Of a stretch of 30,986 bases of DNA, positions 15,098-23,464 are shown one piece after another. The notes below the pieces were generated by a model. The model had not been told where the DNA came from. It ran no database searches and worked only from the letters and a program-made list of their open reading frames with translations. This DNA comes from a virus, in IMG/VR virus record IMGVR_UViG_3300021959_003684, positions 1 to 30,986 of that record; one strand, given 5' to 3'. Positions within the stretch are counted from its first letter, which is position 1, and each line of letters begins with the position of its first letter. The position numbers were made by a program, and so were the translations under genes.

Positions 15098-18000
15098 TTA
15101 GCTTAATGCGTTTCCGTATGCCATAGCTGTGGCTACGGAGTAACCAGCTATATTAGTTAGTTGTGAACCATCACCCTTGAATGCCGTGGCGCAGACTGCA
15201 GTTGTTGCACAAACAATTGGAGCTACGACACATGTCGTACCGCACATTATGGGTGACTTCATACAAGTATCTGAGCAAAAAATGTTAGCACAGAAGTTAG
15301 TTCCTAGAGATCCATTGCTTGATGCTTTAGTCCCTAGGCAAGTAACAATAGTTCCAGCACAAGTTGTTGTAGCTTTACCTGACAAACATGTTGCCAGTCC
15401 ATCAACATTAGCTACTGTGTGGTTGTGGCTATCATCAGCGATAGTAAGGCTAAGGTTAGCATTACCTAAGTTGGTGAAAGTAGCAGAACCTGTAGCATCT
15501 CCACAGATACAGAGGGTAGGATCAGACGTTGCAGTAGTCGCAATGCTTACGTTACCTGAACCATTTACACCTGAGACAGAACCTGTGACTGCACCAGTAA
15601 GGCTGATAGATCTTCCTGTAGCCCAAGTCGTTGCAGTATCCGCATTACCTGTTACGTTACCTGTAACTGGGGCACACACTCTTGCAAAGTTTACTGTGTC
15701 ACCTGTACCTACAGCCTGCCCAATAGCAATGTTAGAGGCATTTACTGTAACACCTGTTCCTGCGCCAACATTAAAGGTTGTACCGTCTAATGTCAAGCCA
15801 GAGCCAGATGAGTAGATAGATGTTTCAGCAACCTCTGAGAATACAATGGCAGTTGTACCAAAGACAATTGTACCTGGAGTACTTAGAACATCTAGGTGAC
15901 CTGCATTTGTACTACCTTCTTTAATAAAGAATGCATCACCTTGACCAAAAGCATTAGGGTCAGATGGGGCTGCAGTATCAGTATCTGAAGAACGAGTAAT
16001 AACCCAGTTAGTACTTCCAGAGCCAGTGTTAGTAACTACGTAAATACCATTCTCGTACTGGTTAGTTTGTTGAGAAATAATAAGACGATCATTTACTGAA
16101 AGTGTTACATCGTCTATTTCTAAAGCTGCTTGTGTACCGTTGTTGGTAAGTGTAGCTCCAACACCACTAGATCCATTGTCGTAAGTAGCACTTAAAGATG
16201 CTGTAGTCTCTACTCTAACTGGAGAGTGGTAGTGCAAACCAGCAGCAGCAATTGTGTCTACGTACTCTTTTGTTGCGAGTTGGCAAGCAGCAGTTGGGTT
16301 AGCACTAACACAGACAGACCCGAAGCATACATTGTCTGAAGTGCCTACAGACTGACCAATAGAGATGTTACCACTTGAGTATGCTACACCTGTACCACCC
16401 ACTAAGTGACTGTCAACTCTAGCTGTTGTATAGTACTGATTTGTACCTTCTGCTAGATCATCTGTGTCATGGTTAGAAAGGGATGAAACAGTACCAGTTA
16501 CATTACCAGTTACGTTACCTGCTAGGGTACCATACAGGTTTGTAGCACAAACACTTGATACGTTGTGTATACACTCAGAGTTGCCATCCAGAGGTCCACC
16601 CAGTTGTGGTGTAGTGTCTTCAACAACCTGAGTAAGGGCATCACCAAGGGTGAATGCTGCAGAAGACCAAATAGTTCCTGTATAAATTCTCAGAGCATTA
16701 TCTGTTGTATTCCAGTATAATGTACCCGTTAGTAGAGCGTCACCATCATTGTCTACTGTAGGGTCTGATGCCTTATCACCAAGGTATCTATCATCAAAAT
16801 CGTCATAGGATGTGGCAGCATTGTTAGCTGATGTCAAAGCAGCAGAAGCTGAGTTGCTTGCATTTGTTTCAGATGTTGCTGCATTAGTCTCTGAAGTTGC
16901 AGCATTGGTAGCAGAGGTTTCAGCAGCTGTAGCTGACTGCAAAATACCGTCAACGTAAGTCTTAGTTGTGAGGTCAGCAGCATCAGTCGGTGTGTAAGTC
17001 GTGGTGATCTTATTGGCACCCATGTCAATGGCACCAGCCATTGTACCACCAGACAAGGCTAGTCTTGTATCACGTTGGGTGTCAGTGTAAGCCTTAGTGC
17101 TGGAATCTTGTGCAGCAGTAGGATCACCTAGTCCTGTAATCTTTGATGTTCCCATGGCAATAGCACCAGACATGGTTCCACCAGTCAGGTTCAGCTTAAG
17201 TGCATCTTGTGTGTCTACATAACCCTTACGAGTTAGTGTATCATCTGTAGAAGGTGTAGCTGTAGATGTAGCCTTGTTAGCACCTAGTACAACGTCACCA
17301 GTCATTGTACCACCAGCTAGTGGGAGCTTACCTGCAATGCTTGTTGTGATTGTTGTGCTAAAATCTGGATCATCACCAATAGCTGCAGCAATCTCGTTAA
17401 GGGTATCTAGTGTACCTGGAGCTGAGTCAATTAAGTTTGAAACAGAGGTGTCAACATACAATTTGTTGGCTGCATCACCATCAGCACTCGGAGCTGCAAG
17501 AGATGTAATCTTTGCAGAACCCATGTCAATTCCTGCAGAACCGGACATGTTTACATCAGCAAATGTTGATGTACCTACTGAAGTTACATCTCCTGTTACG
17601 TTACCCGTAACGTTTCCTGCGACATTACCTGTGAGGTCACCTGTTACATCCCCAGTAACATCACCCGTGATATTACCTGTAACGTCCCCTGTTATGTCCC
17701 CAGTAACATTACCCGTAACATTACCAGTTAGGTCACCAGTAACATCACCTGTAACGTTTCCTGTGACTGTACCTGTTACTGGACCTACAAGACTAGTACC
17801 TGTGATGGTTGTACCAGTTATAAGACCTGGCGTAGTGCCGCCAATAATAACACCATCAACAGTACCGCCATTGACATCGACTGTAGCAAAAGTACCCTGT
17901 CCTGACGTACTAACTGTAGTAAAGCTGCCAGAAGCAGCAGTAGAAGCACCGATAACAGTGCCATCAATATTACCTGCATTAATATCTACCGTAGCTAGTG

Positions 18001-18814
18001 TTGCTGTACCTGTGGCAGACAAGTTTGGAACGGTTACTGTATCACCAAAGCCTGCAACACCCGTGACACTAAGTGTACCTGCCAGTGTAGTGTTTCCTGT
18101 AATCCCTGCAGTACCACCAACAGTAAGGTTGCCACTTGAACCAAGAGTTGTAAACTCACCAGAAGCAGCAGTTGTATTACCAATAACAGTGTTATCTATC
18201 GTACCCGCATTGATGTCGGCTGTATCAGCCACAAGGCTATCAATATTAGCAGTGCCAGTGATGTAAGCATTGTTCCACTCACTTCCTACTGCACCTAGAT
18301 TATATGTTGCATCTGCAGAAGGGATAAGATCTGAAGCAACATCAGCATTTACAGTGACTGTATCAGCAGCATCACTACCAAGAACAGTATTACCATTTAC
18401 AGTAAGATTCCCAGTAACAGTAGCATTCTCGTGTACTGCCAGAGTGTCTATATAACCTACACCGTCAATATACAGATCTTTAAACTCAGCACTTGAAGAG
18501 CCTAGATCAATGTCATCGTCTGTTACAGGGACTAAGGCACCATCCTGAATACGGATTTGTTCAGTTGTGACGCCACCAACCTCAGAGAAGAAACCAACTC
18601 TGTTATTAACAGTGTCTACAACGACCTTATTAAGACCGTCAGAATCCGCAATGAGAGGTACGTAACCACCTTGCCCTGTGCTATTATCATGCTTGTGGCC
18701 TGTAGAGGCTGCGAAAGCTGCTAGTAATTGGTTGAGTTCATTGTTAATTGGTTCAGCTTTAATAACCTGCCCAGAAACAATATCGGCAACACTCTGTCTT
18801 GTATAACCTGCCAT
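15098..18814 (-). CDS. Large repetitive tail fibre protein
   Basis: A 1,238-residue fibre. The N-terminal half has beta-repeats such as NLTVNGNTVLGSDAADTV, then about 17 copies of a Gly-(Asn/Asp)-(Val/Leu/Ile)-Thr tetrapeptide near residues 344-410. Four phage-fibre modules follow, of the form GGTM.G.I.MG..KI (or similar) ending in KxYVD, known from many tail fibres. A helical Ala/Ser/Asn/Thr segment (residues 590-640) precedes a second domain. The first about 747 residues have no Cys; the remainder has about 18, mostly near the end (NFCANIFCSDTCMKS). It ends with a GDGSQLTNI-type fibre motif. The start ATG directly abuts the previous stop. It most likely binds the host surface. Confidence 0.85.
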   Translation of the reverse strand: MAGYTRQSVADIVSGQVIKAEPINNELNQLLAAFAASTGHKHDNSTGQGGYVPLIADSDGLNKVVVDTVNNRVGFFSEVGGVTTEQIRIQDGALVPVTDDDIDLGSSSAEFKDLYIDGVGYIDTLAVHENATVTGNLTVNGNTVLGSDAADTVTVNADVASDLIPSADATYNLGAVGSEWNNAYITGTANIDSLVADTADINAGTIDNTVIGNTTAASGEFTTLGSSGNLTVGGTAGITGNTTLAGTLSVTGVAGFGDTVTVPNLSATGTATLATVDINAGNIDGTVIGASTAASGSFTTVSTSGQGTFATVDVNGGTVDGVIIGGTTPGLITGTTITGTSLVGPVTGTVTGNVTGDVTGDLTGNVTGNVTGDITGDVTGNITGDVTGDVTGDLTGNVAGNVTGNVTGDVTSVGTSTFADVNMSGSAGIDMGSAKITSLAAPSADGDAANKLYVDTSVSNLIDSAPGTLDTLNEIAAAIGDDPDFSTTITTSIAGKLPLAGGTMTGDVVLGANKATSTATPSTDDTLTRKGYVDTQDALKLNLTGGTMSGAIAMGTSKITGLGDPTAAQDSSTKAYTDTQRDTRLALSGGTMAGAIDMGANKITTTYTPTDAADLTTKTYVDGILQSATAAETSATNAATSETNAATSETNASNSASAALTSANNAATSYDDFDDRYLGDKASDPTVDNDGDALLTGTLYWNTTDNALRIYTGTIWSSAAFTLGDALTQVVEDTTPQLGGPLDGNSECIHNVSSVCATNLYGTLAGNVTGNVTGTVSSLSNHDTDDLAEGTNQYYTTARVDSHLVGGTGVAYSSGNISIGQSVGTSDNVCFGSVCVSANPTAACQLATKEYVDTIAAAGLHYHSPVRVETTASLSATYDNGSSGVGATLTNNGTQAALEIDDVTLSVNDRLIISQQTNQYENGIYVVTNTGSGSTNWVITRSSDTDTAAPSDPNAFGQGDAFFIKEGSTNAGHLDVLSTPGTIVFGTTAIVFSEVAETSIYSSGSGLTLDGTTFNVGAGTGVTVNASNIAIGQAVGTGDTVNFARVCAPVTGNVTGNADTATTWATGRSISLTGAVTGSVSGVNGSGNVSIATTATSDPTLCICGDATGSATFTNLGNANLSLTIADDSHNHTVANVDGLATCLSGKATTTCAGTIVTCLGTKASSNGSLGTNFCANIFCSDTCMKSPIMCGTTCVVAPIVCATTAVCATAFKGDGSQLTNIAGYSVATAMAYGNALS
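17584..17784 (-). repeat. Tetrapeptide repeat block of the tail fibre
   Basis: About 67 residues made of Gly-Asn/Asp-Val/Leu/Ile-Thr units (12 bp each). The codons vary between copies (gtaaca, gttacg, gtgacc-type variants), so the protein pattern is better conserved than the DNA. That suggests selection for the peptide, probably a beta-solenoid or trimeric beta-shaft. Confidence 0.85.
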
Positions 18815-20365
18815 TTATAGTCTATCCCCTACTCCGAATGTCACTACAAGCCCTTGGACACTGTGTGACGCATTTGTGTCATTTGTAACATATCTAAAAG
18901 ATACTGATTTACCTGATCCTGAGACATTAACCCTTTGGACAGGGGATGGGTTACCACTCCAAATAGTAGAAGAGTCATTAAAGACAGCTTCGTTATAGTA
19001 AGCGGCAGCACCTTCTGTGGTCAGTGTAAAGTTAGATGGATTAAGAATAGTATTGTCATCATAATCATAGACTACTGACATTACGATTTGATTGTCACCC
19101 TCTGACCGTAAATAAGTAGCAACGGTATGAATAATCTTACGTTGCTCTGGGTCTTGCATGTGCAAGAATGGCGTTTGGTAAAGGCTTACGATGTTACCCC
19201 CACCAAAGCTATTACCTGATTCTTGTCTGTGTACTTTGCCACTGGAGTCGCCATGTATGACGTACTCTTCTTTGTCGATATACCCACTATCAGCACAAGT
19301 AACTTCAATACCGAGCATTTGACTAAACTCAAAGTTAATGCCACCTTGTTGGTTTTGACGTAACCCTCCAAGTAAACCGTTTCCACTCTCTACATTGTAA
19401 AACAATCTAAACTGAGATTTACCCCTAATGATAACAGAGGATACAGCATCAAGGTCATTGGTTAAGATGACATCAGAAATAAAAGATTGAATGTTCTTGG
19501 TTAATGTTTCCAAGTTAACATCACCAATTTTATCTGTACCTGAGATAGGTCTAATACCATCTTGTGATAAGAAGATCAGGTCACCACCAATCTCAACAAC
19601 ACTATCTGATGCTAGACACCCAAGGTCATCTGTTACGTGCTGAACAGACCAGTCTGAAATATTGTTGCCTACAATTTTTTTAATATTGTTGACCCCAAAT
19701 ACAAACAAAGAGTCACGAAACGGTTTAATTGATACAACAGGAAAGCCTATGTTGATTACACCAGCACCATCTGCAGGTGACCACTTGGCTTCGTCTGTAG
19801 GAGCACTGAAGTACAAGTTGTGGGGTTCAGCAGGATCACCTGCAAGCCACATGTGGTTCTTAAATACTGCAGCAAACTTAGGATCTGTGGGAGCATTAGT
19901 GTGTGTGATCTGGGTGTAAGTTGTGCCATCATACGTAGCTGCAGGGTTTACACCATCTGTTAAAATAACTTTTGCTGTCCCCCAGTTGAACCTAGTAAAT
20001 CTTACTTTTGTTACACCTGTCATTGTAGGTGAACCAGAAGTTGTTACGGCCACCCAGGCACTCGTTGCGGTGTCCCAGTGATGAAGGTAGTTACTTCCTG
20101 TAGAAGGTTTACGTGCAGCAAGAATACCATCGTTAATGCCCGAAGCTACAGCCACACCAAGAACACTGCCAGAGCTGTCACCTGGAACTACACCGTAGTC
20201 GTTAGTATAACCACTCACACGTCTGTAACCACCTGTCGTAGCAGGTTCGTAGTTAAGCAGGGAAATAGCAGAACCAGGTTGTAACTCACCTTGAGATAAA
20301 ACATCCCTGTTAAGATTTAAACCACCTTGTGAAAATACTTTAAATGATGCTAAGTTATCAGCCAT
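18815..20365 (-). CDS. P22 gp10-like tail/packaged-DNA stabilisation protein
   Basis: A 516-residue protein starting MADNLASFKVFSQGGLNLN. The N-terminal pattern GGLNLNRD, then LLNYEPATTGGYRRVSGY, and the later beta-propeller-like repeats (FKNHMWLAGDPAEPHNLYFSA, FRDSLFVFGVNNIKKI) recall the gp10-like tail-hub proteins of P22-type podoviruses. It would form part of the short tail below the portal. An in-frame TTG at 20398 also exists, but the ATG at 20365 begins at the conserved N-terminus and overlaps the adaptor gene by only 8 bases. It is followed directly by the fibre gene. Family by pattern memory; not verified by search. Confidence 0.7.
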   Translation of the reverse strand: MADNLASFKVFSQGGLNLNRDVLSQGELQPGSAISLLNYEPATTGGYRRVSGYTNDYGVVPGDSSGSVLGVAVASGINDGILAARKPSTGSNYLHHWDTATSAWVAVTTSGSPTMTGVTKVRFTRFNWGTAKVILTDGVNPAATYDGTTYTQITHTNAPTDPKFAAVFKNHMWLAGDPAEPHNLYFSAPTDEAKWSPADGAGVINIGFPVVSIKPFRDSLFVFGVNNIKKIVGNNISDWSVQHVTDDLGCLASDSVVEIGGDLIFLSQDGIRPISGTDKIGDVNLETLTKNIQSFISDVILTNDLDAVSSVIIRGKSQFRLFYNVESGNGLLGGLRQNQQGGINFEFSQMLGIEVTCADSGYIDKEEYVIHGDSSGKVHRQESGNSFGGGNIVSLYQTPFLHMQDPEQRKIIHTVATYLRSEGDNQIVMSVVYDYDDNTILNPSNFTLTTEGAAAYYNEAVFNDSSTIWSGNPSPVQRVNVSGSGKSVSFRYVTNDTNASHSVQGLVVTFGVGDRL

Positions 20366-21068
20366 TCCTTGAAGACCTATCAATAACAGTAGACACAAGT
20401 GTCAGCTTATCATCAATCAGAATCCTACGCATAGCCTTAATGCCATCTTGAAAACTGCTTTGGTGGATGGATGCACTCTGCTCATTACTTCTGAAACGCA
20501 TCATGTACATCATAGCACCGTCAATAATAACGTGCTTAAATCTAGCAGGTATAATAGAGACATCATCAAAAAGGTTTAGGTCAGCTGGGTAAGCCCAGTA
20601 TACGTACTCTACTTCGTATTGTTTATTAGGAATAGGAGTAACACCAAAATTGCTTCCGTATGTTTGATATACAAACTCTGGTGGAGCACTCCCTACAAGG
20701 GGGTCAACGTTATCGTCTGTTGGCCTGAAACCAGCTGTGTATTGCTCAAAAGAAAGAGGAGAAAGTTTTCTTGGTTGATTTTCTGCAGATGCTGACTTCT
20801 TGAGATAAAAGGTTTCCCAGTCAACAGTACTCATATCAGAGGGGAAAGCGTACTGGCGGGTGCCTACATCAAGGGTCTGCACGTAAGTTGTCTTTAAGAA
20901 AGGCCACTCTTGACCATCTTGTAAAATAGAACGAATGCTATTGTTGATAGCATCTTTAGCAAGAGCTTGTACGTTACGAACAGTATCAAAGCCATCACCA
21001 CTTGAATCAAGAGTAACCTCATTCAAGCGTCTTAGCAGTTCATTCGTAAGAGAGATGTATGTTGTCAT
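20358..21068 (-). CDS. Head-tail adaptor / tail tubular A-like protein
   Basis: A 236-residue protein. The helical N-terminus (LTNELLRRLNEV, then DAINNSIRSILQDGQEWPFL) and the C-terminal block IPARFKHVIIDGAMMYMMRFR followed by FQDGIKAMRRIL resemble gp4-like (P22) and gp11-like (T7) adaptors that dock under the portal. It lies between the capsid gene and the gp10-like gene, the expected place. The ribosome site AGGA lies eight bases before the ATG. A hairpin lies in the 72-base gap upstream. Confidence 0.7.
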   Translation of the reverse strand: MTTYISLTNELLRRLNEVTLDSSGDGFDTVRNVQALAKDAINNSIRSILQDGQEWPFLKTTYVQTLDVGTRQYAFPSDMSTVDWETFYLKKSASAENQPRKLSPLSFEQYTAGFRPTDDNVDPLVGSAPPEFVYQTYGSNFGVTPIPNKQYEVEYVYWAYPADLNLFDDVSIIPARFKHVIIDGAMMYMMRFRSNEQSASIHQSSFQDGIKAMRRILIDDKLTLVSTVIDRSSRNG

Positions 21069-21083
21069 CTTTGTATCCTGCTA

Positions 21084-21139
21084 TTAGGTAGGCTGAAGGG
21101 CCAGCCCCTTGACGAGACCAGCCCAACAGGTTAGGTAGG
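21084..21139 (-). repeat. 9-bp direct repeats flanking the hairpin after the capsid gene
   Basis: ttaggtagg (plus strand) occurs at 21084-21092 and 21131-21139, on both sides of the hairpin at 21098-21124. This may mark an inserted regulatory cassette or chance in a short gap. Confidence 0.5.
21098..21124 (-). terminator. Hairpin between capsid and adaptor genes, possible leaky terminator
   Basis: In minus-strand RNA, 11 base pairs form around a 5-base loop; four of them are G-U pairs, so the hairpin exists only in the sense transcript. It starts 17 bases after the capsid stop. No U-run follows, so strong intrinsic termination is unlikely. A partial stop or a 3' stabiliser for capsid mRNA fits the position, comparable with T7, which has a terminator after its capsid gene. 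Confidence 0.5.
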
Positions 21140-21140
21140 T

Positions 21141-22214
21141 TTAGGCTAGGTTATATCTAGCTGTTACCAAGGCTTCTGGCCTCAGTATTTTTCTACCATA
21201 GAGATGCATACCACGAACAATGTCAGCAAAGCTGTCTGGGTCACGGTATGTTTCTGTTTTGTTGATCTGCTCAGCAGTAGCAACTGCAGAGTCATGACCA
21301 GCTACGATAGCACCAAAGTTAGTGGACTGTGCTGCTGTGCCTGTTGTATCTGCACCAGTGCCAATAGAAGGCAAGTTGTTAGATACATAGACACGGAAGC
21401 CATTCCAGTTGTTGATAACCAGGCCGTTACGAAGGGCACCTGAATCACCGAAGTCAGAATTCAAGAAACGTGAATCTTCGTCCATCAAGATTTCCATCAT
21501 GATCGGGTCAATTACGACCCATCTGCCATCTTTGTCAACAGACTTTTGGTCAAGCAAACGACCCATACGTGCAATCAACATAGTTGGAGATACGTATGCT
21601 GTTGGAAGTGCTGTTGCACCAGGCAAACGAGCAGCAACTGGAATAGAGTCACCAGCTACACCAGCAGTTGTGATATTGCCGAAGTCTGGGCGTGACAGTT
21701 TATTAACAGCCAAGAGTTCGTCAGTACCAGCAGTTGTGTCTGCTTTAGTGCCGTTTACAGTGTCATTCACTGTGTCTGCGTTACCATGCAGAGCAGACTG
21801 TTTGTAGCCTGACAAGTAACCCAGAACTTCTTGGTCATGCTGGTCAGCCAAGCGGAAAGCCGCACGGTTGGTAGCAAGATCAATAAAATTCACATGTGAA
21901 TGGGCCTCCTCGATATCGTCCATCTTGAAAGCAAAATAGTTAGCTTTATCAACGACTAAAGAGAAGTCAGCATCTGTAAGATCTTGTGCAGCAATGGTTG
22001 TACCACGTGCATAAGCAGATACGCTCACCTCTGGCTCTTTAATAATTTTGACGGTATCGCCTTGGTTTGCAATCTCACCAAAATAATCACTATTGGTGAT
22101 ATCACCTACAACTGTGCTCTTTCTGAACGCCAGCTGAGTTTTCTTAGAATAAATGACACTTGAAAAGTTGCCATTGGGAAGGTTGGTGTACCCTCCTGCG
22201 GATGCGAAAGCCAT
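21141..22214 (-). CDS. Major capsid protein
   Basis: A 357-residue protein starting MAFASAGGYTNLPNGNF. Features typical of HK97-fold coat proteins of marine podoviruses are an extended N-terminal arm, a helix-rich middle (FKMDDIEEAHSHVNFIDLATNRAAFRLADQHDQEVL), VSPTMLIARMGRLLDQ, and a beta-rich C-terminus with GLVINNWNGFRVYVSNNLP and GMHLYGRKILRPEALV. The start at 22214 is fixed by a strong GGAGGA ribosome site six bases upstream; an in-frame ATG at 22259 has none. The strong ribosome site, a private promoter and a structured 200-base leader all fit the most abundant virion protein. Scaffold lies upstream and adaptor downstream. Confidence 0.88.
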   Translation of the reverse strand: MAFASAGGYTNLPNGNFSSVIYSKKTQLAFRKSTVVGDITNSDYFGEIANQGDTVKIIKEPEVSVSAYARGTTIAAQDLTDADFSLVVDKANYFAFKMDDIEEAHSHVNFIDLATNRAAFRLADQHDQEVLGYLSGYKQSALHGNADTVNDTVNGTKADTTAGTDELLAVNKLSRPDFGNITTAGVAGDSIPVAARLPGATALPTAYVSPTMLIARMGRLLDQKSVDKDGRWVVIDPIMMEILMDEDSRFLNSDFGDSGALRNGLVINNWNGFRVYVSNNLPSIGTGADTTGTAAQSTNFGAIVAGHDSAVATAEQINKTETYRDPDSFADIVRGMHLYGRKILRPEALVTARYNLA

Positions 22215-22235
22215 GTGAAATCCTCCATGATGTTG

Positions 22236-22252
22236 GCTTTTTGAATAAAAGC
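22236..22252 (-). other. A/U hairpin just before the capsid ribosome site
   Basis: GCUUUU pairs with AAAAGC around a 5-base loop in the capsid mRNA leader, ending about 10 bases before GGAGGA. It is weak alone; it may keep the ribosome site accessible or be a cleavage site. Confidence 0.4.
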
Positions 22253-22293
22253 TAAACACCTTAAAGAGGCTGTTACTTTTCTAGGGTGCAGAA

Positions 22294-22319
22294 GATACTC
22301 AGTTGGCCAACCGAATATC
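22294..22319 (-). other. 26-base leader hairpin of the capsid mRNA
   Basis: The two 13-base arms form a nearly perfect palindrome centred on GGCC. The only two DNA mismatches become U-G and G-U pairs in minus-strand RNA, giving an 11-pair stem with a GGCC loop. It lies 80 bases before the capsid start. Confidence 0.6.
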
Positions 22320-22426
22320 TACTGGGCCTATACTTGAACAGGTGGTTCTTTATAGTTTAGACTTTTTAAAGGGAAAAGTATCAATAGAGGTAGTCCACGA
22401 GGGAGGCTCTATACAAGATACGAGTA

Positions 22427-22454
22427 GTTATAGTTAAGACACGGCCAGTGTCAA
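22427..22454 (-). promoter_or_regulatory. Sigma70-like promoter of the capsid gene
   Basis: On the minus strand, a perfect TTGACA (22454-22449), a 16-base spacer and TATAAC (22432-22427). It begins five bases after the scaffold stop and gives a leader of about 205 bases before the capsid start. It is the best promoter match in the window. Confidence 0.7.
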
Positions 22455-22458
22455 CTAT

Positions 22459-23403
22459 TTATCTGGCACCGCCAGACATATCGTAGACGAATTTACCTTT
22501 TCTCATTGCTTCAGTAATTTCGTCCTGACGATCCTCAAACTCTTTTGTTGACATCTTGGCTACATCAGACTCTTTAATCTGTCCTTGCAACCCTTTTGCA
22601 TCAATAGAGGTTCGAGTTCCTTTGGTAACAGTAGAAGCAGCAGCCTTCTTAGATTGTCTCTTGGCTGCTGGTGTCATACCATTATCAACTTTGTAAAGAT
22701 CAATAACACGAATTACAGACGCAGGGTCATCCATGTTCTCATACAGAGCATCTTTAACCCACTTAGGCTGTTCGTCAGCCCAATCGTGGAAGCTCTCTGA
22801 GGATCTTAATTCATCGAAGTCATCATGTGTCTTACGGATCTGGTTCTCAGCTTTTATCCGTAGAGCTTCATTATGAGCATCATCTAATTCTGTTAAACGT
22901 GACTCAGCTTTACTAAATAGTTCTTTAGCTTTCTTAGCTGCGATTGTTTCTACAATACCTGCTACGTCTGGGTATTCTTTAGCCCAAGCCTCAATGTCTT
23001 CATCAGACTTAGGAGGAACAATACTAGCACGTTTTGCTGTACCGGAAAGAGCTTCTAACTTATCGTTGAACTCTTTCTCTTTCTCCTGCATGTGCCTGCG
23101 CAAGTCACCATAACGCTTCTTAAAGGATTTCTCCTCAGCACTCAGGTTAGAGTCATCTTCTTGTGCTTCTGATGCCTCTTGGGTTTCTTCTTGTTGGGTA
23201 TCGTCAGAGGCCTGTACCGAGGTGTCCTCAGTGCTTTCGCCACCGGATTCACTTTCAGTAACTTCTTCACCACGGGCCTCTGCCTCAAGACGAGCAATCT
23301 CTGCTTCTTCTTGTTCTAGTCTCTTTTGTTTACGGGAGTAGTTGGAACCCCTCTGTACAAAGCCAGCTGTTTTAGGGGATTCCATTGTTGTCATGTTAGC
23401 CAT
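22459..23403 (-). CDS. Capsid scaffold protein
   Basis: A 314-residue, highly charged, mostly helical protein. Residues 20-95 are Glu/Gln/Ser-rich and likely disordered. Residues 95-215 form coiled-coil-like helices (FKKRYGDLRRHMQEKEKEF, FSKAESRLTELDDAHNEAL). A basic C-terminal part (AAKRQSKKAAAS) could bind coat subunits. It sits directly before the capsid gene, the standard scaffold place. Composition and position carry the call. Confidence 0.75.
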   Translation of the reverse strand: MANMTTMESPKTAGFVQRGSNYSRKQKRLEQEEAEIARLEAEARGEEVTESESGGESTEDTSVQASDDTQQEETQEASEAQEDDSNLSAEEKSFKKRYGDLRRHMQEKEKEFNDKLEALSGTAKRASIVPPKSDEDIEAWAKEYPDVAGIVETIAAKKAKELFSKAESRLTELDDAHNEALRIKAENQIRKTHDDFDELRSSESFHDWADEQPKWVKDALYENMDDPASVIRVIDLYKVDNGMTPAAKRQSKKAAASTVTKGTRTSIDAKGLQGQIKESDVAKMSTKEFEDRQDEITEAMRKGKFVYDMSGGAR

Positions 23404-23424
23404 AGTCTTTTCCTTATGTTGGGG

Positions 23425-23440
23425 CCAGCAGTATTGCTGG
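23425..23440 (-). other. Hairpin upstream of the scaffold gene
   Basis: CCAGCA pairs perfectly with UGCUGG around a 4-base loop in the 61-base gap between the 560-aa gene and scaffold. No U-run follows, so a terminator is unlikely. It may separate scaffold and portal mRNA stability. Confidence 0.5.
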
Positions 23441-23464
23441 GTAGCCTTATTATTTTATGGGTAG

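Noticed and set aside
15177-15815. Plus-strand open frame of 212 aa opposite the fibre C-terminus
   Set aside because: Shadow of the fibre frame: Ala/Val/Pro low complexity, no ribosome site, no plausible neighbours.
17584-17784. Short regular DNA repeats that could suggest a CRISPR array
   Set aside because: The units are 12 bp, degenerate, inside one long frame and without spacers; they encode a fibre repeat.
17274-18266. Long open frame on the plus strand (330 aa) opposite the tail fibre
   Set aside because: It is rich in Pro-Val-Thr-Ser repeats that mirror the fibre tetrapeptide repeat, has no ribosome site, and is explained by the codon pattern of the opposite strand.
21098-21124. Strong intrinsic terminator after the capsid gene
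   Set aside because: The stem is good but no U-run follows, so only a weak or processing role is kept.
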